From positions 1-28,311 of the forward strand of contig JBEAOO010000009.1 of assembly GCA_041164825.1 (NCBI GenBank): 28,311 nucleotides of DNA. The letters are read 5' to 3'. The notes under the pieces were generated by a model. The model searched no databases, was not told the origin of the DNA, and saw only the letters and a list, made by a program, of their open reading frames with translations. The DNA is from JBEAOO01 sp041164825. GTDB lineage: Bacteria; Pseudomonadota; Gammaproteobacteria; Burkholderiales; Burkholderiaceae_C. A program made the position numbers and the translations under genes. This document shows, piece after piece, positions 14,974-23,214 of the stretch (positions are counted from its first letter, which is position 1; every line of letters begins with the position of its first letter).

Positions 14974-15657
14974 TCAGACCGGCCCGGTGGCCGTCACCCG
15001 ACCTTGCTCCAGGTGCGCCAACAAGCGGGTCAGCGGCCACAGCATGGCCAAGTACAGCAGCGCCGCCAGCACGATGGGCGACGGGTTGTAGAGCAGCGAT
15101 TGCGCGTCGCGCGCCGCGCGCAGCAACTCGGGCAGCCCCACCACACTGGCGATGGTGGTGAGCTTGACGATCTCGATGCAGTTGCCCAGCAGATCGGGCA
15201 GCACATGGCGGATGGCTTGCGGCAACACCACATGGCGCAGGGCTTGGGCGTGCGTCAACCCGGTGGAGCGCGCGGCCTCCATCTGCCCCGTTGGCACCGC
15301 CTGCAAGCCGGCCCGAAACACCTCGGCAAAGTAGCTGGCGTTGTTGAGCACGAACGCGATCACCACCGCCAGCAGCTTGGGCACATCGCCCACCAAAAAG
15401 GGCAGGCCGAAGTACAGAAAGATCAGCAGCACGAGGGGCGGAAACGCGCGGAAGAAGTCGATGCCGACCACGATGGCCCACGGCAGCGCGCGGCCCGATG
15501 ACTGCGTTTGCCCCAGCGCCAGCAGCAAGCCGGCCGCGGCCCCCAACGGGATCACGAGGGCCGACAACCACACGGTGGTCCAGAGCCCGCCGAGCAGGTA
15601 GGGCAGCACCTGCTGGTACACGTCGAGGTTGAAAAAGTTGTCGATGAAGGTGCTCAT
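14974..15657 (-). CDS. Polar amino acid-type ABC permease
   Basis: A 227-residue inner membrane permease of the His/Glu/Gln type (HisM/GlnP family). It has about five hydrophobic segments, FFRAFPPLVLLIFLYFGLP, and the EAA loop that contacts the ATPase (QMEAARSTGLTHAQALRHVV, then LPQAIRHVLPDLLGN). Its ATG overlaps the stop of the other permease (ATGA, 15654-15657). The two permeases probably form a heterodimer serving the binding protein encoded at 17160. Confidence 0.88.
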   Translation of the reverse strand: MSTFIDNFFNLDVYQQVLPYLLGGLWTTVWLSALVIPLGAAAGLLLALGQTQSSGRALPWAIVVGIDFFRAFPPLVLLIFLYFGLPFLVGDVPKLLAVVIAFVLNNASYFAEVFRAGLQAVPTGQMEAARSTGLTHAQALRHVVLPQAIRHVLPDLLGNCIEIVKLTTIASVVGLPELLRAARDAQSLLYNPSPIVLAALLYLAMLWPLTRLLAHLEQGRVTATGPV

Positions 15658-16352
15658 GATCCGTGCCCGGTTCCGTGGCGGCCGGCATACCGCTCCAGCC
15701 AGCGCGAGCCGATCACGATCGGCAAGAACACCAGCAGGTACAAGAAGGCGCCCACCGTCAAGGGCGTGGGGTTGCCCGCCACAGCCGAGGCCGCTTGCGC
15801 GTTGCTGAGGATCTCGCTCAGCGCCACCACCGAGCCGAGCGCCGTGTTTTTGGTGGTGGAGATGACCCGGTTGGTCAGCGGTGGCACGGCCCGCCGCAGC
15901 GCTTGCGGCAGCATCACCCAGCGCATGGCCGGCCACCAGCCGAGGCCGGTGGAGCGTGCCGCTTCCAGTTGCCCGCTGGGCAGCGAGCGCAGGCTGGCCC
16001 AGATGCTCTCTTGCGCATACGCGGCGAGCACCATCGACAGCGACAACCAGGTGGCGGCAAAGGAGGAGAGTGGCAGGCCCACCGACGGCAGGCCGAAGTA
16101 CAGCAAGATGATGATCACCAGCGGCGGCAAGGAGCGCATCACGTCGGAGAACGCCATCACCGGCAGTCGCCAGCCCGGGCGACCGGTGGCGCGGGCCACG
16201 GCCAAGGCCAAGCCCACCGCCAGGCCGGTCGCCACCACCGCCACGCCCACCCCCACGGTGACGAGCATGCCCCAGGCAATCTCGCGCCAGTGGGCCGCCG
16301 CCACCGCGGGGTTGAAAAAGGTGAACAGGAAGCCCGCGCTTGGCTCGGTCAT
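15654..16352 (-). CDS. Polar amino acid-type ABC permease
   Basis: A 232-residue permease paralogous to the downstream one: VMRSLPPLVIIILLYFGLP and an EAA loop (QLEAARSTGLGWWPAMRWVM, LPQALRRAVPPLTNRVISTT). It overlaps the ATPase stop and the next permease start by four bases each, so the three transporter genes are translationally coupled. The substrate cannot be told from the permease. Confidence 0.88.
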   Translation of the reverse strand: MTEPSAGFLFTFFNPAVAAAHWREIAWGMLVTVGVGVAVVATGLAVGLALAVARATGRPGWRLPVMAFSDVMRSLPPLVIIILLYFGLPSVGLPLSSFAATWLSLSMVLAAYAQESIWASLRSLPSGQLEAARSTGLGWWPAMRWVMLPQALRRAVPPLTNRVISTTKNTALGSVVALSEILSNAQAASAVAGNPTPLTVGAFLYLLVFLPIVIGSRWLERYAGRHGTGHGS

Positions 16353-17107
16353 GCCGCGCTCGCGTGTTGGCCGTTCATGTAGCGGCCCACAAAACTGCGT
16401 GTGCGCGCTTCTCGGGGCTGCTCGAAGATCTGCGCCGCTGTGCCTTCTTCGGCCACCACGCCGCCGTCCATGAACACCACGCGGTCGGCCGCCGCGCGGG
16501 CAAAGGCCATCTCGTGCGTCACCACCAGCATGGTCATGCCGCTGTCGCGCAGCGAGCGCATCACGCGCAGCACCTCGTCCACGAGCTCGGGGTCGAGCGC
16601 GCTGGTGGGCTCGTCAAACAGCATCACGCGTGGCTTGAGCGCAATGGCGCGCGCGATGCCCACACGCTGCTGCTGGCCGCCCGAGAGTTGGGCGGGGTGG
16701 GCGTCGGCCTTGTGGGCCAGGCCCACCTGCGCCAAGGCCGCATGGGCCACCTCGGCGGCAGCGGCCTCGCTGAGGCCCTGCACGCGGCGCAGCGCGAGCA
16801 TCACATTGCCCAGCGCGCTCAGGTGCGGGTAGAGGTTGAAGTGCTGAAACACCATGCCCACGCTTTGGCGCACGCGGTTGACATCGACGTCGGGCCGCAT
16901 GATGTCCAGGCCGTCGATCACGACCTGGCCCCCACTGGGCTCTTCGAGGCGATTGCAGCAGCGCAGCATGGTGCTTTTGCCCGAGCCCGAGGGCCCAATC
17001 ACGCACACCAGCTCGGCCGGCCTGACGCGCAGGTCGACGCCGCGCAGCACCTCCTGCGATCCGTACGATTTGCGCAGGCCGACCAGTTCAAGGAGGGGGG
17101 CGTTCAT
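16349..17107 (-). CDS. Polar amino acid-type ABC ATPase (GlnQ/HisP-like)
   Basis: A 252-residue ATPase with Walker A GPSGSGKST (38-46), the Q-loop FQHFNLYPHL typical of amino acid importers, signature LSGGQQQR, Walker B VMLFDEPTSALDPE and switch VVTHEM. It powers the two downstream permeases. The ATG at 17107 lacks a clear ribosome site; a GAG is the best match. It begins 52 bases after the binding protein stop. Confidence 0.9.
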   Translation of the reverse strand: MNAPLLELVGLRKSYGSQEVLRGVDLRVRPAELVCVIGPSGSGKSTMLRCCNRLEEPSGGQVVIDGLDIMRPDVDVNRVRQSVGMVFQHFNLYPHLSALGNVMLALRRVQGLSEAAAAEVAHAALAQVGLAHKADAHPAQLSGGQQQRVGIARAIALKPRVMLFDEPTSALDPELVDEVLRVMRSLRDSGMTMLVVTHEMAFARAAADRVVFMDGGVVAEEGTAAQIFEQPREARTRSFVGRYMNGQHASAA

Positions 17108-17159
17108 GGGGGGGCTCTGGGAAGGCTCAGTGGGCTCAGCGGGCGTCAAGCAATGCGCT

Positions 17160-18017
17160 TCACGAGCACTTGGCGGTGACGGGCGTGGCGTCGTAGTTCT
17201 CGGTGCCGGGCACGCCGTGGCCGGGGGCGACGGTTTTTTCCACACTGCCGGCCGCCGGCTCAAACCCATACCACTTGGTGGCCAAGCGGGCGATCGTGCC
17301 GTCGAGCTTCAGGCACTTCAGCGCGTTGGAGACCAGGTCGCGGCCCGCCTTGTCGTTCAAGCGGAAGGGGATGGCCCACACCAAGCCGGTCTTCACGGTG
17401 TAGCCCGCTTGCAGCGCCGGGTTTTGTTTGGCGGCCCAGCCCACCACGGTGTTGCCGGCCAGGTTGTAGTCGGCGCGGTTGGACATCACCGCCTGGATGG
17501 CGTCGGCGTTGGTGCCATACACGTCGACTTTGAAGCCGTATTTTTCGGCGTTGTCTTTGGCCCAGCCTTCGTAGTTGGAGCCCTTGTTCACCGCCACCAC
17601 CTTGCCCTTGAGCGACTCGATCTTGTCGAGCTTGGGCTCGCTCTTGCGGCCCAGAAAGCTGTAGTTGGTTTCGGTGTAGCCCTCGGTGAAGAGCATCGCC
17701 TTGGCGCGCTCGGGGGTCACCGTCACCGGGGCCAACAGGAAGTCGTATTTGCCGCTGTTGAGCCCGGGCACCAGGCCCGAGAACTCGGTGGCCTCCACAT
17801 CCAGCTTGCGGCCCAGGCGTTTGGCGAGTTCGTCGCCGAGTTCGACGTTGAAGCCCTGCATGCCCCCGCCCAGTTTGATCATGGCTTGCGGCGCAAAGCT
17901 CGGGTCGAGCGCGGTTTTGAGCGGGCCCGGGGGCTGTGCGCCGGCCTGGAAGGCGGTGGCGCTCAGGGCCAGCGACAAGGCCGCGGTGCGGGCGAAATGA
18001 CGGGTCGAAGACGACAT
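17160..18017 (-). CDS. Periplasmic binding protein, polar amino acid type
   Basis: A 285-residue type II binding protein (SBP_bac_3 fold). A Sec signal peptide covers about residues 1-27 (hydrophobic AALSLALSATAF, cleavage near AGA-Q). The mature part shows GFNVELGDELAKRLG, the usual ligand-domain opening, then KYDFLLAPVTVTPERAKAMLFTEGY and a hinge region VVAVNKGSNYEGW. The ATG at 18017 has AGGAG 8 bases upstream. Lying directly before the cognate ATPase and after a hydantoinase gene, it probably binds the compound that the amidohydrolase or lyase acts on. The ligand is unknown. Confidence 0.88.
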   Translation of the reverse strand: MSSSTRHFARTAALSLALSATAFQAGAQPPGPLKTALDPSFAPQAMIKLGGGMQGFNVELGDELAKRLGRKLDVEATEFSGLVPGLNSGKYDFLLAPVTVTPERAKAMLFTEGYTETNYSFLGRKSEPKLDKIESLKGKVVAVNKGSNYEGWAKDNAEKYGFKVDVYGTNADAIQAVMSNRADYNLAGNTVVGWAAKQNPALQAGYTVKTGLVWAIPFRLNDKAGRDLVSNALKCLKLDGTIARLATKWYGFEPAAGSVEKTVAPGHGVPGTENYDATPVTAKCS

Positions 18018-18074
18018 GGAATCAGCTCCTGAAAACAAACAAAAGAAACGGCAAACGGTGAATCAAGGGGTGCA

Positions 18075-19568
18075 TCACGCCGCGCGCGTCAGCCCCATCA
18101 ACGCGCTGAAGGCGCCGCGCCCGGCGGCAGCGGGGGGTGGGGGTGAGTCCTTGGGGGGCTGCGAGCGGCCGCGTGCGATGTAGAGGCCCGAGCCGCGCTC
18201 GGCGTGCAAGGTGCCGGCACGCACCACCGAGCGGCCACGGCTGAACACCTCTTCGGGCCAGCCGGTGAGCCGCATGCCCTCGTAGGGTGTGTAGCCCACG
18301 TTGTCGTGCAGCATGGCCGCGCTCACCTCCACCTGGCGGGCGGGGTTCCAGACGGCGATGTCGGCATCGGCGCCCACGGCAATGGCGCCCTTGCGCGGCG
18401 CCAGCCCATACATCTGTGCCGGCTGGGTGGTGCTCAGGGCAACGAACTGCTCAATCGTCATGCGCCCCGTCATCACCCCTTCAGAAAACAGCAGCGGCAG
18501 CCGCAGCTCGATGCCGGGCACGCCGTTGGCCATGTCTTTGAACGTGGTGGCTTCGCCTTTGGGCAGCTTGCCCGAGGCATCGAAGCGGTAGGGCGCGTGG
18601 TCCGACGAATACACGCTCAGCGTGCCGTCGAGCAAGCCCGTCCACACGGCCTCTTGCGAGGCCTTGTCGCGTGGTGGTGGGCTGCAGCAAAACTTCGCGC
18701 CCTCCAGCCCGGGCAGGTCGGCGTCTGAGGCTTCGAGAAACAGGTACTGCGGGCAACTCTCGGCGTATACCTGCGCGCCCAGGCGGCGCGCTTGCCGAAT
18801 TACATCCACCGTCTCGCGGCCGGCCACATGCACGATCAGCACCGGCACATCCACCAAGCGCGACAACATGATGGCGCGGCTGGTGGCCTCGGTTTCGGCC
18901 AGCGGGTCGTGCGCCACGGCGTGGAACTTGGGCGCCGTGTGGCCACGCTCCAGCAGGCGGTGGGCGATCCAGCGGATCATGTCGTGGTTCTCGGCGTGCA
19001 CCATCACCATCGCGCCCTCGCGGCCGGCGGTGGCCAGCACATCGAGCAGCGCGTGGTCGTCGAGCCGCAAGCGGTCGTAGGTCATGTAGACCTTGAGCGA
19101 GGTGATGCCGCCGCGGATGGCCGCGGGCAGGTGCACGCTCAGTGCTTCGTCGTCGGGCCGCGTGACGATCAGGTGGAAGCCGTAGTCGATCACCGCCTTC
19201 TCGCGCGCCAGCTTGGCGTAGGCCTCGATCACATCGGGGATGCGGTCTTCCCGGTGCTGCGCGGCAAACGACAAGATCGTGGTCGTGCCCCCAAAGGCGG
19301 CCGACACCGTGCCCGAGTAGAAGTCGTCGGCACACATCAGGCCCATGCCCGAGAGCTGCTCGATGTGGCAGTGGCTGTCGATGCCGCCGGGCAGCACCCA
19401 GCGGCCGCTGGCATCCACATCGTCGCGCCCCGGCGCCAGGCCTGGGGCGATGGCGGCAATGCGCCCATCGCGCACGCCCACATCGGCGTCGTGGCAACCG
19501 TCGGCGTTGCACACGCGGCCGCCGCGGATGGTGAGGTCGAAGCGCTCGGGGTCAGTGGCGGAGGTCAT
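18075..19568 (-). CDS. Dihydropyrimidinase/hydantoinase-family amidohydrolase
   Basis: A 497-residue cyclic amidohydrolase with a complete two-metal site: H66-x-H68 (DSHCHIE), the lysine that is carboxylated, K159 (SLKVYM), H191 (VHAENH), H247 (VHVAG) and D323 (SDHAPY). Enzymes of this family open dihydropyrimidine, hydantoin or related cyclic imide rings. The length matches, with an extra C-terminal proline-rich tail (SPPPPAAAG). It sits 18 bases after the SDR and 57 before the binding protein. A hydantoin-type racemase is encoded across the LysR gene, but no carbamoyl-amino-acid hydrolase is in the window, so the ring substrate may differ from a normal hydantoin or dihydrouracil. Dihydropyrimidinase, D-hydantoinase and phenylhydantoinase cannot be told apart here. 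Confidence 0.88.
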   Translation of the reverse strand: MTSATDPERFDLTIRGGRVCNADGCHDADVGVRDGRIAAIAPGLAPGRDDVDASGRWVLPGGIDSHCHIEQLSGMGLMCADDFYSGTVSAAFGGTTTILSFAAQHREDRIPDVIEAYAKLAREKAVIDYGFHLIVTRPDDEALSVHLPAAIRGGITSLKVYMTYDRLRLDDHALLDVLATAGREGAMVMVHAENHDMIRWIAHRLLERGHTAPKFHAVAHDPLAETEATSRAIMLSRLVDVPVLIVHVAGRETVDVIRQARRLGAQVYAESCPQYLFLEASDADLPGLEGAKFCCSPPPRDKASQEAVWTGLLDGTLSVYSSDHAPYRFDASGKLPKGEATTFKDMANGVPGIELRLPLLFSEGVMTGRMTIEQFVALSTTQPAQMYGLAPRKGAIAVGADADIAVWNPARQVEVSAAMLHDNVGYTPYEGMRLTGWPEEVFSRGRSVVRAGTLHAERGSGLYIARGRSQPPKDSPPPPAAAGRGAFSALMGLTRAA

Positions 19569-19586
19569 GGTGCGGTGTCCTGCGGT

Positions 19587-20366
19587 TCAAAACACGCCGG
19601 GGTAGTGGCCGCCGTCCATCAGCAGGTTTTGCCCGGTGATGAAACCCGCCTGCGCGCTGCACAGGTAGGCGCAGGCGTCGCCAAACTCGGCCGGGTCGCC
19701 CAGGCGCTGGGCCGGGTTGGCGGCGCGGCGGGCGTCCAGCTCCTGCGCCACCGTGCGCCCGCTGTGCTGTGCCATCTTGGCGGCAGTCACCCGCAGGCGG
19801 TCGGTCTCAAACGGGCCGGGCAGCAGGTTGTTGATGGTGACGTTGTGCGCCACCGTCTTGCGAGCCAGGCCGGCGACGAAGCCGGTCAGGCCGGCGCGTG
19901 CACCGTTGGACAAACCCAGGATGTCGATCGGCGCTTTCACCGCGCCGGAGGTGATGTTGACCACGCGGCCAAAGCGGCGCGCGATCATCGTGTCCACCGT
20001 GGCGCGGATCAACTCGATGGGGGTGAGCATGTTGGCGTCCAAGGCGGCGAGCCACACCTCGCGGTCCCACTCGCGGAAATCGCCGGGCGGCGGGCCGCCC
20101 GCGTTGTTGACCAGGATGTCGGGATTGGGGCAGGCGGCGAGCACCGCCGCGCGACCTTCGGCCGTGGTGATGTCGGCCGCTACCACGGTGACGCGGGCGC
20201 CGGTTTCGGCGCGGATGGCCGCGGCCGTTTCTTCCAATGTGGCCAGCGTGCGTGCGACCAAGGTCAGCGCACAGCCCTCGCGGGCCAGCGACACCGCACA
20301 AGCGCGGCCCAAGCCGCGGCTCGATGCGCAGACCAAGGCGTGACGGCCTTCGATACCGAGTTTCAT
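19587..20366 (-). CDS. SDR-family protein lacking the YxxxK motif
   Basis: A 259-residue protein with SDR fold features: a divergent cofactor loop CASSRGLG (13-20), VNNAG (86-90), NITS (137-140) and a C-terminal FITGQNLLMDGGHYPG. Where the Tyr and Lys should be, it reads ILGLSNGARAGL. This LSN-x-x-R pattern is seen in a known SDR branch often annotated as 3-oxoacyl-ACP reductase-like, so it is a lineage trait more than recent decay. The ATG at 20366 has GAGGAG upstream and starts 12 bases after the lyase gene. It likely handles an alcohol/ketone step of the operon's pathway, if catalytic at all. Confidence 0.87.
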   Translation of the reverse strand: MKLGIEGRHALVCASSRGLGRACAVSLAREGCALTLVARTLATLEETAAAIRAETGARVTVVAADITTAEGRAAVLAACPNPDILVNNAGGPPPGDFREWDREVWLAALDANMLTPIELIRATVDTMIARRFGRVVNITSGAVKAPIDILGLSNGARAGLTGFVAGLARKTVAHNVTINNLLPGPFETDRLRVTAAKMAQHSGRTVAQELDARRAANPAQRLGDPAEFGDACAYLCSAQAGFITGQNLLMDGGHYPGVF

Positions 20367-20378
20367 GGTGCGCGCTCC

Positions 20379-21335
20379 TCAGCCGATGCTCAGCGCGCCG
20401 CGCTGTGAGAGCGACAAACCGACGCGGGCCACGGTGGCTTCGAGTTCGCGCGCGGTCAGCGGGTCCATGCGCATGCCGGGCGCGCGCAGGGCCGCACTCG
20501 CGATCACGCCACGCTGCTGGTAGGTGTACTTGCGCAGCGCCAGGCCGATCTTGGGTTGGAACTCGTAGCGGATCAGCGGGCAGTAGCGGTCGAAGGTGGC
20601 GGCGGCACCGGCCACATCACCGGCCGCAAACTGCTGGTGGATGCGCACCAGGATTTCGGGGAAGGCGAAGCCCGTCATGGTGCCGGCGGCACCGCGCTGC
20701 AACTCCTCCAGAAAATACACACCACCGAGGCCACCGAAGACGCGCATCGTGCCTTGGGCGAGGTCGAGGATGCGCGAGATCTTTTGGCCCACCGGCGGCT
20801 CTTCCATCTTGATCATGCCCACGCCGCCTTCGCGGCCCAAGCGGGCCACCAGCTCGGCGCTGATCTCGGTGCCAAAGGAGTCGGGGAAATCGTGGATCAC
20901 GACCGGAATGCGCACGGCGCGCGCCAGGTCGCGGTAGTAGGCGAACTGCTGCTCGTCCGAGGCCTTGTCCATGGGCGCCGCAAACACCGCTTCGGCGCCC
21001 AGCGCCTGCGCTTCCAAGGCTTGCTCAATGGCGCCTGCCAGGCCGAGTGCGCGCACGCCCACCCACACAGGCACACGGCCCGCCGCATGCTTGACGAACG
21101 CCGTGATGACCTGCGTGCGCTCGGCCTGCGAGAGCTTGTGGGCCTCGCCCAAGAAGCCCAGGATGGCCAGGCCGCTGACGCCCGCTTCGATCTGGAAGGC
21201 CACCAGCGAGGCGATGCTGTTCAAGTCCAGCGCGCCGTCGTTTTGGAACGGTGTGGGGCAAATGGTGAACACACCGTGGGCGTGGGCCAGGGGGGCGGGC
21301 GATGAAGTTGCAGTCGGGTTCATGTTGAGTGTCAT
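20379..21335 (-). CDS. Dihydrodipicolinate synthase/N-acetylneuraminate lyase-family protein
   Basis: A 318-residue TIM-barrel class I aldolase or dehydratase. The Schiff-base lysine is K176 (MIKMEEP). Two usual elements are changed: the Tyr of the YNxP motif is replaced by H148 (IHDFP), and the Thr-Thr pair of GTTGE is GFLGE (60-64). It is therefore not biosynthetic DapA. Related enzymes cleave or dehydrate 2-keto acids, for example 2-keto-3-deoxy sugar acids. It is the first gene of the leftward operon, 22 bases downstream of a predicted transcription start with a LysR-type dyad at about -65. The ATG at 21335 gives MTLNM; an ATG at 21323 is possible. Confidence 0.85.
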   Translation of the reverse strand: MTLNMNPTATSSPAPLAHAHGVFTICPTPFQNDGALDLNSIASLVAFQIEAGVSGLAILGFLGEAHKLSQAERTQVITAFVKHAAGRVPVWVGVRALGLAGAIEQALEAQALGAEAVFAAPMDKASDEQQFAYYRDLARAVRIPVVIHDFPDSFGTEISAELVARLGREGGVGMIKMEEPPVGQKISRILDLAQGTMRVFGGLGGVYFLEELQRGAAGTMTGFAFPEILVRIHQQFAAGDVAGAAATFDRYCPLIRYEFQPKIGLALRKYTYQQRGVIASAALRAPGMRMDPLTARELEATVARVGLSLSQRGALSIG

Positions 21336-21363
21336 TGGCCATCCGAAGCGGACCGTCCAGCAA

Positions 21364-21393
21364 ATTATTTGGCCGATGCGCGTGTGGTGTCGC
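21364..21393 (-). promoter_or_regulatory. Predicted promoter of the lyase-hydantoinase operon
   Basis: Minus strand: GCGACA (21393-21388, 4 of 6 to the -35) and AATAAT (21369-21364, 5 of 6 to the -10) with an 18-base spacer. The start would fall near 21357, giving a leader of about 22 bases. It lies in an AT-rich patch of an otherwise GC-rich region. Confidence 0.5.
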
Positions 21394-21411
21394 GTGCCGA
21401 TTTGTGCGCAG

Positions 21412-21432
21412 CCATTAACACGCGGTTAATGG
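21412..21432. promoter_or_regulatory. LysR-type operator, operon side
   Basis: CCATTAAC-N5-GTTAATGG is a perfect 8-bp dyad containing the T-N11-A pattern of LysR regulators (T21416, A21428). Its centre is about 65 bases upstream of the predicted transcription start, the usual place for a LysR recognition site. A near copy lies at 22400. Confidence 0.65.
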
Positions 21433-21458
21433 GCTGGGGCATCCTGTTCGCAACGGCG

Positions 21459-22376
21459 TCAGGCCGGCGCTGGCGCGGTCTCGAAGCCCTGGGCCTGCAT
21501 CAGCTGCCGCAAGGTCTTGATGAAGGCCTGCGCCAGTTGCGACATCGGCTCAAAGCGCGGGTGCACCAGGTTGGCGTGCAGCGTGGGCGTGCCCTGCACC
21601 GGACGCACCACCAGCTGGCTCGCCGGCCAGCTGCGCACCGAGAACTCGTCCACCAGCGCGATGCCCGCGCCGGCCTGCACCAGCGAGCAGGCGTTTTGTG
21701 GCGAGCCCACCTCAATGGCGGCGCGCACGGTTTCGCCCGCGGCCTCAAACACCTCTGCCACCATGCGGCCAAAGGGTGTGGCCCGGTCGTACGAAATCAG
21801 CGGGTAGGGCAGCAGGTCGGCCACCGAGAGCGTGGCGCGGCGCGACAGCGGGTGGTCGTAGGGGCAGATGCACACCAGGCGGCCCGTGCCCAGCGGCGTC
21901 ATCTCCAGATTGGGATGCTCCACCGGCAAGATGGTGATGGCGATGTCGGCTTGCTGGTTGAGGATGCGCTCGACCAGCGGCGCATAACCCAGGTACTGAA
22001 ACGTGATCTTGACACCCGCGTGGCGCGCCCGGAACGCCGCAATCGCCTGCGGAATCACCATCTGCCCCACGCTCGGGCTCGACACGATGTTCAAGATGCC
22101 CTCGCGGTTCTCGCGCAGGTCGTCGGCCAGCGCATTGACGCGTTGCACGCCGGTGTAGACCTGCTCCACCTCGCGGAATATCTTTTTGGCCTCGGGTGTG
22201 GCGTAGAGCCGGCCCTTGATGCGCTCGAACAGCGCGAAGCCGACCCGGGCCTCGGTGTGCGAGAGCAGCCGACTGATGGCCGGTTGAGAGACAAACAGCA
22301 GTTGCGAGGCGCCGCTGATCGAGCCCGTGATCATCACGGCCCGGAACACTTCGATTTGCCGCAGGTTGAGAGACAT
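21459..22376 (-). CDS. LysR-family transcriptional regulator
   Basis: A 305-residue regulator. Residues about 5-65 form the LysR winged helix (LRQIEVFRAVMITGSISGASQLLFVSQPAISRLLSHTEA), and residues 95-300 a periplasmic-binding-like effector domain. The ATG at 22376 is chosen because it starts the family-typical MSLNLRQIEVF; an in-frame extension to 22445 has no family match. It lies between the leftward catabolic operon and the rightward racemase/dehydrogenase pair, and two similar T-N11-A dyads lie one on each side, so it most likely controls both and itself. The effector is probably a pathway intermediate; nothing in the sequence identifies it. Confidence 0.9.
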   Translation of the reverse strand: MSLNLRQIEVFRAVMITGSISGASQLLFVSQPAISRLLSHTEARVGFALFERIKGRLYATPEAKKIFREVEQVYTGVQRVNALADDLRENREGILNIVSSPSVGQMVIPQAIAAFRARHAGVKITFQYLGYAPLVERILNQQADIAITILPVEHPNLEMTPLGTGRLVCICPYDHPLSRRATLSVADLLPYPLISYDRATPFGRMVAEVFEAAGETVRAAIEVGSPQNACSLVQAGAGIALVDEFSVRSWPASQLVVRPVQGTPTLHANLVHPRFEPMSQLAQAFIKTLRQLMQAQGFETAPAPA

Positions 22377-22399
22377 CGGGTGCAGGTGCCGCGGCACCA

Positions 22400-22420
22400 T
22401 CCATAACAAGGGGTTAATGA
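22400..22420. promoter_or_regulatory. LysR-type operator, divergent region
   Basis: TAACAAGGGGTTAATG here and TAACACGCGGTTAATG at the 21412 site share 14 of 16 bases, with T-N11-A at T22404 and A22416. The centre is 34 bases upstream of the LysR start and 63 bases upstream of the racemase ATG. Confidence 0.6.
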
Positions 22421-22438
22421 CGGCACACATCTCAGCAA

Positions 22439-22467
22439 GTGCCATGCCGCAACCCGCGCCCTAGACT
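22439..22467 (+). promoter_or_regulatory. Predicted racemase promoter, leaderless
   Basis: GTGCCA (22439-22444) and TAGACT (22462-22467), each 4 of 6 to consensus, are 17 bases apart. Transcription would start at or next to the ATG at 22473. No Shine-Dalgarno sequence precedes that ATG, which agrees with a leaderless message. The LysR dyad would then be at about -63. Confidence 0.4.
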
Positions 22468-22472
22468 GGGTC

Positions 22473-23132
22473 ATGGCCCACAAGATCTATGTCATCAACC
22501 CCAACAGCAATGCGGCGGTGACCGCCGAACTGGATGCGGCGCTGCAGCCGCTGCGCCTGGCGGGCGGGCCAGAGATCTGCACCGTCACGCTGGCCGACGG
22601 CCCCGCGGGCGTGGAATCGCAGCTCGATGTGGACCGCGCCGCGCTGGCGGTGCATGCCTACGCGCAGGCTCACGCTGACGACGCGGCGGCCTGGGTGATT
22701 GCCTGTTTCAGCGACCCGGGCTTGATGTTGATGCGCGAGCGCATGCGCGTGCCGGTGCTGGGCATCAGCGAGAGCGCGGTGCTGACGGCGCTCTCGATGG
22801 GGCAGAGCTTTGGCGTGATCGCGATTCTGCAAAAGTCCATTCCTCGGCACCTGCGCCACTGGGCGGCGATGGGCGTGAGCTCGCGGCTCGCGGGTGAACT
22901 GGCGATCCAGCGCACGGTGTCGCAACTCGCCGACCGCGAGGCCACGCTGGCGGCCATGTGCGAGGCCGGGCGCCGGCTGCGCGATGAGCGCGGCGCCAAC
23001 GTGCTGGTGATGGGCTGCGCTGGCATGGCGCCCTTCCGCGAGCCCTTGCAAGACGCCACCGGCCTGCCCGTGGTGGAGCCCACGCAGGCCGCGGTGGCGA
23101 TGGCCCTGGGCCGCGTGCAGCTGGCGTGGTAG
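22473..23132 (+). CDS. Aspartate/glutamate/hydantoin racemase-family protein
   Basis: A 219-residue member of the Asp/Glu/hydantoin racemase superfamily. The two catalytic cysteines are C78 (IACFSDPG) and C182 (VMGCAGMA), and the N-terminal VINPNSN is typical of hydantoin racemases. Hydantoin racemase interconverts 5-substituted hydantoin enantiomers so that a stereospecific hydantoinase can use both. A hydantoinase-type gene in the divergent operon supports this, but allantoin racemases and maleate isomerase-like proteins look similar. It is the first gene of a rightward pair, 82 bases before the FAD-linked dehydrogenase, and probably translated from a leaderless transcript. Confidence 0.85.
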   Translation: MAHKIYVINPNSNAAVTAELDAALQPLRLAGGPEICTVTLADGPAGVESQLDVDRAALAVHAYAQAHADDAAAWVIACFSDPGLMLMRERMRVPVLGISESAVLTALSMGQSFGVIAILQKSIPRHLRHWAAMGVSSRLAGELAIQRTVSQLADREATLAAMCEAGRRLRDERGANVLVMGCAGMAPFREPLQDATGLPVVEPTQAAVAMALGRVQLAW

Positions 23133-23214
23133 CGGCACGGGCAACGCGCTGCCCTTCGCGCACCTGTTTTCCATTCCCCCCTTTGACCAAGCCACGCGGC
23201 AGGACACCCGAGCG

